A stretch of DNA of 7,926 bases from Actinomycetes bacterium (GCA_023432725.1 JAEYUH010000095.1:1-7926); one strand, 5' to 3'. Positions 1 through 6,405 are shown, counted from the stretch's first letter. Notes: generated by a model not told the origin, from the letters alone. Numbers and translations: made by a program.

Positions 1-99
1 CCCGAAGCGTTCACGCAGCGCCTCGTAGAGTTGGCGGGCCGGCCATGCAGTTTCCTGCCGACGGTAGCTGAGGAAGATGCTGCCGCCCGGTGGGGCCAT
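1..99 (-). CDS. TIR-domain protein, N-terminal fragment (gene runs off the left edge)
   Basis: Reading leftward from the ATG at 99-97 gives 33 in-frame codons to the window edge with no stop. The peptide contains IFLSYRRQETAWPARQLYEA followed by LRERFG. This is the classic opening of a bacterial TIR domain: first beta strand (residues 8-12), the SYRR box (residues 11-14), then helix A with an LY pair and an ERFG end. Bacterial TIR domains are commonly NAD-consuming enzymes or protein-interaction modules in signalling and anti-phage proteins. The catalytic glutamate and any partner domain lie outside the window, so the function cannot be assigned. An AGGGGG Shine-Dalgarno-like run lies about 5 nt upstream of the ATG. 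A GTG two codons earlier (105-103) is an alternative start. The gene points the same way as the DUF218 gene behind it, 138 bp away. The domain call is fairly secure; the role is unknown. Confidence 0.72.
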   Translation of the reverse strand, partial: MAPPGGSIFLSYRRQETAWPARQLYEALRERFG

Positions 100-153
100 G
101 GTCACCCCCTGCCAAGGGAAGGCCCCCGGGCTTACCGGGAGCAGATGCAAGGC

Positions 154-182
154 ATGCTAGGCGGCCACGCCGCCCCGGCCCA
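154..182 (-). promoter_or_regulatory. Candidate promoter for the TIR-domain gene
   Basis: On the minus strand a TAGCAT hexamer (159-154) fits the actinobacterial TANNNT -10 box. A weak TGGGCC -35 (182-177, 3 of 6 matches) lies 17 nt further upstream. Transcription would begin near 147, giving a leader of about 48 nt that contains the AGGGGG ribosome-binding run. The call rests on pattern only. Confidence 0.35.
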
Positions 183-198
183 CCGGCAGGGCCGGTGG
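180..198 (-). terminator. GC-rich hairpin downstream of the DUF218 gene
   Basis: CCACCGGC (180-187) and GCCGGTGG (191-198) are perfect reverse complements around the trinucleotide AGG. They form a compact 8-bp stem about 40 nt after the DUF218 stop codon and just before the TIR gene's candidate promoter. No T-run follows on either strand, so this would be a non-canonical terminator. It could equally be a chance GC palindrome. Confidence 0.35.
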
Positions 199-237
199 CA
201 ATCTTCCCCAAGGGTCGGCGGGGACGTGCCGAACCGG

Positions 238-957
238 TCAGTCCATCCAGTTCAGGACCATCGCCGCGCTCTCCCTCAGGTAGCTGGAGGGCCACACCGA
301 CCAGCGGGTGGCGGAGTGGAGGTGGCTGGCGTCCAGGCCCACCTGGGCCGCCGTCCGTGCCGCCCGCCAGACGTGGTACTCGTTGGTGACGAAGGCGATC
401 CGGTACCCCGTCGGCAACCTCTGGTCCAGCAGCCGCTTGGCGAACCGGAAGTTCTCCGCCGTCGAGGTGGACCTGTCCTCGACCACTATCGAGGCGGCCG
501 GGACGCCGTGCTCGATGAGGTACCGCTTCGCCGCGAGGGCCTCAGGCAGATCCTCCTGCGGCCCCTGGCCACCGGTCACCACCAGCAGGGCGCCAGGGTT
601 CCGCTCGTGGTAGTCGACGGCGACGTCGAGGCGCTGCGCGAGGGACGGCGACACCGTCCTGCCGTGGACTGCTGCCCCCAGCACCACCAACGCGTCCTCG
701 CGGTAGTCGGCGTCGTCGGAGATCCCGAACAGGGCGAGGAAGGTCGACGTGATCGCCAGGACCGCAGCCAGGCCGATCGCGGGCAGGCTCACCCAGCGCG
801 AGCCCGACAGCCTCGCCGAGCAACCGAAGGCGACCAGCAGGACAGCGACCGCCGACTGCATCACCACCCCGCCGTTCAGATTGGCAGTCACCAGCAGCCA
901 GATGGCATTCGCCCCCAGCACTGTCCCGACCAGGACGAGCAACCCCCGCACGACCAT
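238..957 (-). CDS. DUF218 (YdcF/SanA/ElyC-like) membrane-anchored protein
   Basis: This 239-residue protein has three hydrophobic N-terminal segments at about residues 3-25, 32-46 and 56-79. A DUF218 domain then fills the rest. Visible domain landmarks are DALVVLGAAV (88-97), the polar SLAQRL stretch (105-110), TGGQG (128-132), EDRSTSTAEN (160-169) and TNEYHVWRAA (191-200). Members such as E. coli SanA and ElyC affect envelope integrity and peptidoglycan precursor handling, but their biochemistry is unsettled. Here the domain probably faces one side of the membrane behind the three helices. I chose the ATG at 957 because translation then starts immediately before the first membrane segment and a G-rich ribosome-binding run lies about 9 nt upstream. 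The open frame extends to 1038, but that extension is non-hydrophobic and Arg/Ser/Pro-rich and unlike the family. The gene lies 84 bp downstream of the MATE gene on the same strand, so co-transcription is possible. Confidence 0.85.
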   Translation of the reverse strand: MVVRGLLVLVGTVLGANAIWLLVTANLNGGVVMQSAVAVLLVAFGCSARLSGSRWVSLPAIGLAAVLAITSTFLALFGISDDADYREDALVVLGAAVHGRTVSPSLAQRLDVAVDYHERNPGALLVVTGGQGPQEDLPEALAAKRYLIEHGVPAASIVVEDRSTSTAENFRFAKRLLDQRLPTGYRIAFVTNEYHVWRAARTAAQVGLDASHLHSATRWSVWPSSYLRESAAMVLNWMD

Positions 958-994
958 CTCGCACCGCCCCCCAGCCCGCGTCGATGATGGGGAC

Positions 995-1023
995 ATCCTA
1001 GGCAGGCCGCGGGCCGCTCCACA
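995..1023 (-). promoter_or_regulatory. Candidate promoter for the DUF218 gene
   Basis: TAGGAT on the minus strand (1000-995) is a good TANNNT -10 box. The hexamer 17 nt upstream, TGTGGA (1023-1018), is a poor -35. The predicted start near 988 gives a leader of roughly 30 nt before the ATG at 957. If it is real, the DUF218 gene can be expressed independently of the MATE gene. Confidence 0.35.
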
Positions 1024-1041
1024 GTGGAATCGACACAATGA

Positions 1042-2430
1042 TCAGGCCGCGGGAACAGGCTGTGTGTCGGAACCGGTCCGGGCCACCGCGGACAGCTGCT
1101 CCAGGCGCAGCAGCTCCTGCCTGCGCCGGAGCCAGGAGACAAGGACCGGCAGGAGCGCGCCGAGCCAGGCCAGCGGCGCCGCGAGCGCGACGCCGAGGAA
1201 GCCCAGCGGGCCGACCAGCAGCAGGCCCGCGCCTGCCCGGAAGGCCAACTCCATGAAGCCGGCAATCGTGGGGACCGCGGTGGCGCCCAGCCCCTGAATG
1301 GCGTACCGCAGCACGAAGAGGCTTGCCAGCAGGGGGTAGAGCGCCCCCTGGACGATCAGGTACTGGTGGGCAAGCTCCACCACCACCGCCTCGCCCGGGC
1401 CGACGAACAGGGTGACGATCGGCGTCCCGAAGCCCACGATCAGCCCGCCCAGCAGCAGGGCGACTGCCCACGTGAGCACGCTGGTGTGGAGCACCCCGGT
1501 GCGGATCCGCGCCCACTGCCCTGCACCGCGGTTCTGGGCGACGAAGGTGCTCAACGCCAACCCGAAGGAACTCAGCGGCGCCACCGCGAGCTGGTCGACC
1601 CGCAGGGCGGCGGTCGTGGCCGCCACCGCATCGGCGCCCAGTTGGTTGATCGCCGACTGCAGCACGACGGCACCGACAGCGATCACCGACAGCTGGAACC
1701 CCATCGCCAGCCCGGGGCGGACGGACTCGCCGACCTCCCCTTCCAGCGGCGTCCAGTCGAACCGTCCCAGGTGCAACTGCGGCATCCGGCGCGCCACCAG
1801 CCACAGGCACAGCAGCACCGAGACGAACTGGGCGATCACCGTCGCCCAGGCCGCGCCGCCGACCCCCACCCCGAGGCTGCCGACGAACAGCACGACCAGC
1901 CCTGCGTTGAGCACACAGGAGATGATGAGGAAGACCAGCGGAGTCCGGCTGTCGCCGAGTGCCCGGATCATCGCGGCCAGGAAGTTGAAGGCCATGCAGA
2001 CCGGAACGCCCCAGCAGGTGATCGTGAGGAACGTGGTGGCGTCCGGCAGCAGCTCCGAGGGGGTCTGCAGCAGCTGCAGCAGTGGACGGGCGCCCAGCGT
2101 CCCCACGGTGGTCAGAACGATGGCGACCACAGCGGAGACACCGACCCCGATCGCCACGTGCCGTCGCATCGCGGCCAGGTCGCCGGCACCGAAGGCGCGC
2201 GCCACCGGGATCGCCAGGCCACCGGCCACCCCGAAGGTGAATCCGAGCAGCAGAAAGACCACACTCCCGGTGGACCCCACCGCCGCCAGCGCGTCGACGC
2301 CGAGGTACTGCCCCACCACGGCGGCGTCGGTGAACTGGTAGAGCTGCTGGAAGACGTTGCCGACCAGCAAGGGCAGCGTGAACAGCACGATCACGCGTAT
2401 CGGTCGGCCGACTGTCAGGTTCCCGGTCAT
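1042..2430 (-). CDS. MATE-family multidrug efflux transporter
   Basis: This 462-residue protein is the normal MATE length, with about twelve hydrophobic segments in two related halves. MATE proteins export drugs and organic cations across the cytoplasmic membrane using H+ or Na+ gradients. Landmarks are GNVFQQLYQFTDAAVVGQYL (24-43) in the first helix region, the MIRALGDSRTPL loop (154-165), and the matching second-half element TFVAQNRGAGQ (295-305) followed by RYAIQGLG (375-382). The set resembles the NorM/MepA/DinF superfamily, but I cannot separate subfamilies. The ATG at 2430 immediately precedes the family's amphipathic N-terminus. The frame stays open far upstream to 2880, but that extension overlaps the next gene on the opposite strand, lacks MATE character and is not used here. 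The start has no clear Shine-Dalgarno (only GAGAACC). The gene diverges from the gene beginning at 2605 across an operator-like region. Confidence 0.93.
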   Translation of the reverse strand: MTGNLTVGRPIRVIVLFTLPLLVGNVFQQLYQFTDAAVVGQYLGVDALAAVGSTGSVVFLLLGFTFGVAGGLAIPVARAFGAGDLAAMRRHVAIGVGVSAVVAIVLTTVGTLGARPLLQLLQTPSELLPDATTFLTITCWGVPVCMAFNFLAAMIRALGDSRTPLVFLIISCVLNAGLVVLFVGSLGVGVGGAAWATVIAQFVSVLLCLWLVARRMPQLHLGRFDWTPLEGEVGESVRPGLAMGFQLSVIAVGAVVLQSAINQLGADAVAATTAALRVDQLAVAPLSSFGLALSTFVAQNRGAGQWARIRTGVLHTSVLTWAVALLLGGLIVGFGTPIVTLFVGPGEAVVVELAHQYLIVQGALYPLLASLFVLRYAIQGLGATAVPTIAGFMELAFRAGAGLLLVGPLGFLGVALAAPLAWLGALLPVLVSWLRRRQELLRLEQLSAVARTGSDTQPVPAA

Positions 2431-2492
2431 CGCTGGTTCTCGGGCACGCCGGCCCGGGCTCGGTGGTGGATCTCGTCTCGCTCCAGCGGTGG

Positions 2493-2549
2493 GGTGACCA
2501 GCAGTCAGCGGGCAGGAGACAACGGTACCGTTCCCCGGTGACAGCAGTC
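2493..2549. promoter_or_regulatory. Putative operator: perfect palindrome flanked by direct repeats
   Basis: AACGGTACCGTT (2521-2532) is a perfect 12-bp inverted repeat in the 174-bp gap between the divergent MATE and repeat-protein genes. It is flanked by GGTGACCAGCAGTC (2493-2506) and GGTGACAGCAGTC (2537-2549), which are identical apart from one extra C. A symmetric site of this size in a divergent promoter region suits a dimeric repressor such as a TetR-family protein. No regulator gene adjoins it in the window. Its function is inferred. Confidence 0.45.
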
Positions 2550-2592
2550 GCCTCGGTTCGTCGATTCGGCAGCCGGACGCAGCCCTCCGTCC

Positions 2593-2598
2593 GATACT
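2593..2598 (+). promoter_or_regulatory. Candidate -10 box for the prenyltransferase-repeat gene
   Basis: GATACT keeps the A at position 2 and T at position 6 of the TANNNT -10 box. It ends 6 nt before the GTG at 2605, which would make the transcript leaderless. I see no convincing -35. Competing view: the following GGAGG (2599-2603) is a Shine-Dalgarno sequence for the GTG at 2611. Confidence 0.35.
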
Positions 2599-2604
2599 GG
2601 AGGG

Positions 2605-3450
2605 GTGACGGTGGCGACCGGATCCCCCGCCGATGTGGCGGCGATCCTCGCGCGTCGGCACGACAACGGCGCCGACCACTGGACAACGCCCGACCGGAAG
2701 CTCGCCAAGGGCGGGCCGTTCAGCACCCTGGGCGCCGTGCAGCTGCTCGCCGAACTCGAGGTCCAGCCGTCCCACCCCGACCTGGCCGCCGCGATCGAGC
2801 TGATCTGGGAAGCCTGGCGTGAGGACGGCAGGTTCCGGCTCTCTCCGTCCGGCGCCATCTACCCCTGCCAGACCGCGCACGCAGCCAGCACCCTGGCCCG
2901 GCTCGGGCTGGCCGGTGACCCCCGGCTAGGGGTGACCTTCCGGCACCTGCTGGCGATCCAGTTCGGGGACGGTGGCTGGCGCTGCGCCAAGTTCAGCTAC
3001 GGACGCGGCCCGGAGACCGAGTTCTCCAACCCGGGGCCGACGCTCATCGCGCTGGACGCTTTCCGCCACACCCCGCTCGCCAACCGCAGCGCCGCGCTCG
3101 AGCTGGCAGTGGAGTTCCTGCTCGACCACTGGGTGAGTCGTGCCCCGCTCGGGCCCTGCCACTACGGGATCGGCAGCCTGTTCCTGCAGGTGGGCTACCC
3201 GTTCGCCGACTACAACCTGTTCTACTGGCTGCACGTGCTCTCCAGCTACGAGCGCGCTCGCAGCGATCCGCGGTTCCTTGAGGCGCTCGGCGTGCTGGAG
3301 GACAACCTGGCCGACGGACAGGTGGTGCCGCAGCGGGTGAACCGCGCCCAGGCGGGACTCGAGTTCTGTCGCAAGGGGGTGCCGAGCGAGCTGGCGACCC
3401 GGCGCTACCGTGAGATCCTCGCCAACCTCGGCCGGACCGCTCCAGGGTGA
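2605..3450 (+). CDS. Prenyltransferase/squalene-oxidase-repeat protein of unknown function
   Basis: This 281-residue protein has no signal peptide or membrane helix. It appears to be built of alpha-alpha repeats like those of terpene cyclases and protein prenyltransferase beta subunits. QW-like elements are DGRFRLS (74-80) and AIQFGDGGWRC (117-127), each followed by helix pairs; more helices occur at PTLIALDAFR (145-154) and YNLFYWLHVLSSYERA (203-218). No DXDD cyclase motif is visible, so cyclase activity is not claimed. Cysteines at 88, 127, 185 and 255 plus His186 sit in conserved-looking turns and could bind metal, but that is inference. Related stand-alone proteins occur in many bacteria without known function, and some are misnamed nitrogen fixation proteins. 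The start is ambiguous. GTG 2605 lies 6 nt after GATACT (leaderless model). GTG 2611 lies 7 nt after GGAGG and would give 279 residues. The next gene follows after 78 bp. Confidence 0.78.
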   Translation: MTVATGSPADVAAILARRHDNGADHWTTPDRKLAKGGPFSTLGAVQLLAELEVQPSHPDLAAAIELIWEAWREDGRFRLSPSGAIYPCQTAHAASTLARLGLAGDPRLGVTFRHLLAIQFGDGGWRCAKFSYGRGPETEFSNPGPTLIALDAFRHTPLANRSAALELAVEFLLDHWVSRAPLGPCHYGIGSLFLQVGYPFADYNLFYWLHVLSSYERARSDPRFLEALGVLEDNLADGQVVPQRVNRAQAGLEFCRKGVPSELATRRYREILANLGRTAPG

Positions 3451-3528
3451 GCCGGGAGTCATTCCGGGCGAGGCAGTGTTGAGGGGCCAGGTGGCCTTCG
3501 CCACCGGTCATCGCGTGAAGGAGAAGCT

Positions 3529-3837
3529 GTGTCCGAGCCCGTCATCACCGACAATCCGGCCGCCGGCCGGTTCGAGGCGCACCTCGACGGCAGCCTCGCC
3601 GGCTACGCCGAGTACCAGCTGACCAACGACCTGATGGTGTTCACCCACACCGAGGTCGACCCGGCCTTCGAAGGACGCGGTATCGGCTCGGCGATCGCCC
3701 GGTACGCCCTCGACTCGCTGCGGGCCGACGGCACACGCAAGGCCCTGGCGGTCTGCCCGTTCATCACGGGCTGGATCCAGCGGCACCCGGAGTACCTCGA
3801 CATCACCTACGGGGCGCAGCCTTCCCGCGCCGACTGA
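3529..3837 (+). CDS. Minimal GNAT N-acetyltransferase (COG2388/YjdJ type)
   Basis: This 102-residue protein matches the stripped-down COG2388 branch of the GNAT fold in length and order. The acetyl-CoA pyrophosphate loop is EGRGIGSAI (48-56), preceded by the strand DLMVFTHTEVDP (34-45). It is followed by the family's cysteine region around C76 (AVCPF, 74-78) and the terminal IQRHPEY (83-89). In this branch a conserved cysteine is thought to be near or part of the active site; substrates are unknown. The GTG start is supported by AAGGAG (3518-3523) exactly 5 nt upstream, the best ribosome-binding site in the window. The gene lies 78 bp after the repeat-protein gene and may share its transcript. 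It ends just before the MerR-type promoter of the next operon. Confidence 0.88.
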   Translation: MSEPVITDNPAAGRFEAHLDGSLAGYAEYQLTNDLMVFTHTEVDPAFEGRGIGSAIARYALDSLRADGTRKALAVCPFITGWIQRHPEYLDITYGAQPSRAD

Positions 3838-3850
3838 TTCTCGCAACCCG

Positions 3851-3883
3851 CTTGACTCTGACGCTGGGTCAAGGTTGCAGCCT
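3851..3883 (+). promoter_or_regulatory. MerR-type promoter/operator driving the MFS-MerR operon
   Basis: A strong -35 TTGACT (3852-3857) is followed, after an over-long spacer of about 20 nt, by a poor -10 CAGCCT (3878-3883). Inside the spacer region is a dyad: ACTCTGAC (3855-3862) and GTCAAGGT (3868-3875), 6 of 8 positions symmetric, separated by GCTGG. A second, perfect pairing is CTTGAC (3851-3856) with GTCAAG (3868-3873). Over-long spacers with a dyad between the boxes are the hallmark of promoters that MerR proteins activate by DNA distortion. The MerR gene of this same operon (5097) is the obvious candidate. The -10 ends 6 nt before GTG 3890, so the transcript may be leaderless. Confidence 0.65.
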
Positions 3884-3889
3884 GATGCG

Positions 3890-5122
3890 GTGAACCGCCC
3901 CACCACCTTGCCGCTCTACCTGACGGCCACCGCCGCGTCGCTGTTCGGCAACGCCTCGATCGCGATAGTGCTGCCCTGGCTGGTGCTGGAACGCACCGGC
4001 AACCCCGCCCTTGCCGGCACCGTTGCCGCGGTCAGCGCCGCTCCGGCGGCGGTCGCTGCCTTCGCCGGCGGCCACCTGATCGACCGGATCGGACGGCGCC
4101 GGATGTCGGTGCTGTCCGATCTCGGCTCAGCCCTGGCCGTGGCGGGGCTCGCCGTGGTCGATGCCGCCGTCGGGCTGGACCTGTTCTGGTTCCTGGCGCT
4201 CGGCGCGCTGGGTGCGCTGTTCGACGTGCCTGGCATGACCGCCCGCGAGACCCTGCTGGCCAACGTCGCGGAGACCTCGGGGGTGAGTCTTGAGAAGATC
4301 GCCTCGCTGCGCGGCATGCTGTTCGGCTTGTCCTTCCTCGCCGGCCCGGCGCTGGCCGGGTGGCTGCTGACCCTGCTGCCCGCCATCGGGGTGGTCTGGA
4401 TCACCGCGGCCTGCTCGGCCCTCGCCGCCCTCGCTATCGGGGTGATGCCGCTCATCGCCGTCCAGCCGGTGGCGGCGGCCGAGACGGACAACTCGCCGCT
4501 GGCCGGCCTGGCGCTGATCCGGCGGAGCCGCCCGCTGGCGTCGACGCTGGTGATCAGCCTCGCCTCGACCCTCCTGCTGGCGCCCCTGCTCAGTGTCGTC
4601 CTGCCGGCGCACTTCAACGCGCTTGGGGCGCCGACCCTGCTCGGTCTCTGCCTGTCGGGGTATGCGGTCGGGACGATGGCCGGTTCCGGGCTGTACGGGT
4701 GGCTGTTCGGCACCCGGCGGTGGGCGGCCTGGATCAGCGCCAACCTGCTCTACGTCGTGTCGGGAGTCCTGATCGCCACTCTCGCGGGGTTCTGGCCGGT
4801 CGCCGCCGGCATGGTGGCCGCCGGGCTGGGCTCCGGCCTGCTGCAGCCGATCACGACCGTGCTGCTGACCGAACAGGTGCCCGACCACCTCAGGGGCCGG
4901 GTGTTCGGCACCTACTCGTCCCTCGCCCTCGTGGCCAGCCCGCTCGGACTCGGGCTGATGGCGGCAGTGCTCGCCGGCGCCGAGTTGCGAGTCGGCGCCT
5001 GGCTGCTCGCCGCCGGCTGGGTGGTCGTCGGCTGCTACGCGCTCGTGGCGCGCGGGATTACCGACTACATTCGCGCCACGAGCAGAGGGAGCGGGCATGC
5101 TGACCATCGGCCAGTTGGCTGA
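3890..5122 (+). CDS. MFS efflux transporter
   Basis: This 410-residue integral membrane protein has about twelve hydrophobic segments in two six-helix halves. A polar central loop lies at about residues 192-214. The MFS motif A is clear between helices 2 and 3: GGHLIDRIGRRR (60-71), with the Asp and the basic cluster. A second-half counterpart is PDHLRGRVFGTY (331-342). Overall it resembles the proton-driven exporters of the EntS/multidrug MFS_3 group, so drug or small-molecule export is the likely role; the substrate is unknown. GTG 3890 is preferred because it lies 6 nt after the -10 of the MerR-type promoter. TTG 3875 is an upstream alternative five codons earlier, but it lies inside the operator and before the expected transcription start. 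The 3' end overlaps the MerR gene by 26 nt, so the two are translationally linked. Confidence 0.92.
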   Translation: MNRPTTLPLYLTATAASLFGNASIAIVLPWLVLERTGNPALAGTVAAVSAAPAAVAAFAGGHLIDRIGRRRMSVLSDLGSALAVAGLAVVDAAVGLDLFWFLALGALGALFDVPGMTARETLLANVAETSGVSLEKIASLRGMLFGLSFLAGPALAGWLLTLLPAIGVVWITAACSALAALAIGVMPLIAVQPVAAAETDNSPLAGLALIRRSRPLASTLVISLASTLLLAPLLSVVLPAHFNALGAPTLLGLCLSGYAVGTMAGSGLYGWLFGTRRWAAWISANLLYVVSGVLIATLAGFWPVAAGMVAAGLGSGLLQPITTVLLTEQVPDHLRGRVFGTYSSLALVASPLGLGLMAAVLAGAELRVGAWLLAAGWVVVGCYALVARGITDYIRATSRGSGHADHRPVG

Positions 5123-5867
5123 CTACGTCCGCGTGACTCCGCGGGCCATCCGGCACTACCACGCGCTGGGGTTGCTGCCCGAGCCCCCGCGGACCGCCGG
5201 CGGCTACCGCACCTATGGTGCCCAGGACGTCATCGATCTGCAGCGGATCAAGACCCTCGCCGACGCCGGCGTCCCGCTCGCACGGATCAGGGCGCTGACG
5301 CACGCCGGCCCGGAGGCGCTGCGGGCCGTGGTCGCTGAGGTCGACGCCGCCCTGGCGGCCAGGATCGGCGAACTGCAGCAGACGCGGCGCACCCTTGCCG
5401 CCCTCGCCGACAGCAGCACCGAGCCCTTCCTGCCCATCGAGCTCGTCGCGATGCACGCCCGAATGCGTGAACTCGGGGTGTCCGAGCGAACCCTGGCCAT
5501 GGAGCGCGAGGCCTGGATCCTGATCCAGGTGCTGTTCCCGGAGGTGGTGCTGCCCTGGCTCAGCTCCCAGACGAGGCTGCTCGACGACCCCGCCTACGCC
5601 GAGCTGTACCTGCTCACCGACCGCGCCTTCGACTGGTCGCCCGACGACCCAAGGATCGAGGATGCCGCCCAGCGCACGATCTCCTGGATCCGGGCCACCT
5701 ACGCCGACGCCGAGCCGGCCGATTCCGCGCAGTGGGGCGACGACCCGACCGCCTACCGCCTCGTCACCCAGTACCGCCGCAACGCATCTCCGGGCTGGCG
5801 CCGCCTGATGGAGCGGGTCGAGGAACTCGCGACCCAGGACGTCCCGGGAACCTCCGACCCCGGATGA
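5097..5867 (+). CDS. MerR-family transcriptional regulator
   Basis: This 256-residue protein begins with a MerR winged helix-turn-helix: LTIGQLADYVRVTPRAIRHY (2-21), GLLPEP (25-30) and the wing RTAGGYRTY (32-40). A dimerisation helix rich in leucine, alanine and charged residues follows at about 75-105. The C-terminal 145 residues form a large effector domain I do not recognise. There is no cysteine anywhere in the protein, which argues against a thiol-based metal sensor or a SoxR-type iron-sulfur sensor. A hydrophobic ligand, perhaps the MFS substrate, is more likely. ATG 5097 has GAGGGAG (5085-5091) about 5 nt upstream and lies inside the last codons of the MFS gene. The protein is expected to act on the dyad at 3855-3875 and so control its own operon. 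Confidence 0.92.
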   Translation: MLTIGQLADYVRVTPRAIRHYHALGLLPEPPRTAGGYRTYGAQDVIDLQRIKTLADAGVPLARIRALTHAGPEALRAVVAEVDAALAARIGELQQTRRTLAALADSSTEPFLPIELVAMHARMRELGVSERTLAMEREAWILIQVLFPEVVLPWLSSQTRLLDDPAYAELYLLTDRAFDWSPDDPRIEDAAQRTISWIRATYADAEPADSAQWGDDPTAYRLVTQYRRNASPGWRRLMERVEELATQDVPGTSDPG

Positions 5868-5901
5868 TCGTCCCACCGTTCCGGGTGTCAGGCCGAGGCG
5901 C

Positions 5902-5907
5902 TAGCGT
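5902..5907 (+). promoter_or_regulatory. Candidate -10 box, leaderless start of the GNAT gene
   Basis: TAGCGT is a good actinobacterial TANNNT -10 box. It ends 6 nt before the GTG at 5914, placing the predicted transcription start on the start codon. A weak TTCCGG (5879-5884) sits 17 nt upstream in the -35 position. No Shine-Dalgarno precedes the GTG, which agrees with leaderless translation. Confidence 0.5.
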
Positions 5908-5913
5908 GCACGC

Positions 5914-6372
5914 GTGAGAGTCACCCTTCGTGAGGTTCGCGACGACGACCTCGAGGTGCTGTACCAGAACCAGGCCGACCCGGAATCCGGCGCGATGGCC
6001 GGGGTCGCGGTCCGCGACCGGGCCGGCTTTCTCGCCCACCAGGCCAGGGTGGCCGCCGACCCGGCCGCCATCCAGCGGGTTATCGTGCTGGAGGGCGGCG
6101 AGGTGGCCGGCGACATCGCGTCCTGGCTCGACGCGGACAGCGGCGACCGAGACGTGGGCTACCGGATCGGCCGGCAGTACTGGGGACGGGGGATCGCCGG
6201 CGTCGCACTGCAACTGTTCCTCGGCGAGATCACCGCGCGTCCGCTGTACGCCCACGTTCTGCCGGGCAACAGCCGGTCGCTCCGGGTGCTGGAGAAGGCG
6301 GGCTTCGTCCGGCTGCCGGCCGACGACCCGCACAACGACGACCCGGAGACCCTCGCGTACGCGCTGCGGTAG
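5914..6372 (+). CDS. GNAT N-acetyltransferase, RimJ/RimL-like
   Basis: This 152-residue single-domain GNAT protein transfers acetyl from acetyl-CoA to an unknown amine. It opens with the usual strand and helix VTLREVRDDDLEVLYQ (3-18). It continues to motif A, GYRIGRQYWGRGIAGVAL (82-99), which contains the RGxG-type pyrophosphate loop. It closes with VLPGNSRSLRVLEKAGF (115-131), the N-S-x-S-x-x-x-x-E-K-x-G-F signature of the RimJ/RimL-like branch. This branch includes ribosomal-protein acetylases, antibiotic-modifying enzymes and many uncharacterised proteins, so the substrate is open. GTG 5914 is preferred because it lies 6 nt after TAGCGT. The gene is 46 bp downstream of the MerR gene but probably has its own promoter. 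A strong hairpin begins immediately after its TAG stop. Confidence 0.87.
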   Translation: MRVTLREVRDDDLEVLYQNQADPESGAMAGVAVRDRAGFLAHQARVAADPAAIQRVIVLEGGEVAGDIASWLDADSGDRDVGYRIGRQYWGRGIAGVALQLFLGEITARPLYAHVLPGNSRSLRVLEKAGFVRLPADDPHNDDPETLAYALR

Positions 6373-6405
6373 GTCTGCCGGGCGGGTTTCCGTGCCCGGG
6401 CAGAC
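6373..6405 (+). terminator. Hairpin directly after the GNAT stop codon
   Basis: GTCTGCCGGGC (6373-6383) pairs with GCCCGGGCAGAC (6394-6405) over 11 bp, with a single bulged C. The loop is 10 nt. The left arm begins at the base after the TAG stop. The hairpin is very GC-rich but is followed by TGGGGG rather than a T-run, so it would be a U-less terminator of the sort proposed in actinobacteria. Its right arm contains most of the CAGACT box of the next gene, so it could also be an operator. Confidence 0.55.

Noticed and set aside
1..99. Calling a Thoeris or other named TIR defence system
   Set aside because: Only 33 residues are visible, and no ThsA-like or other partner gene is in the window.
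11..295. Minus-strand frame of 94 codons at the left edge
   Set aside because: A different minus-strand frame encodes the TIR start with a ribosome-binding site. This one is Gly/Pro/Arg filler and runs into the DUF218 coding region.
31..987. 318-codon plus-strand open frame opposite the TIR and DUF218 genes
   Set aside because: It has low-complexity Arg/Pro/His/Gln composition, and the opposite strand carries two recognisable families.
1366..2541. Long plus-strand open frame opposite the MATE gene
   Set aside because: It has a biased composition (many His, Gln, Asp, Arg) and no domain. The minus strand encodes an unmistakable MATE protein.
2431..2880. 150-codon N-terminal extension of the MATE frame
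   Set aside because: It overlaps the oppositely oriented repeat-protein gene, lacks hydrophobic or MATE-like sequence, and the family N-terminus begins right after ATG 2430.
2605..3450. Calling the repeat protein a squalene-hopene cyclase or a nitrogen fixation protein
   Set aside because: It is less than half the length of a cyclase and lacks DXDD. The nitrogen-fixation label is a known misannotation of similar proteins.
3452..3467. Hairpin CCGGGA/TTCCGG after the repeat-protein stop codon as a terminator
   Set aside because: It has only six pairs including a G-T wobble, and no T-run. It is too weak to call, and the next gene may be co-transcribed.
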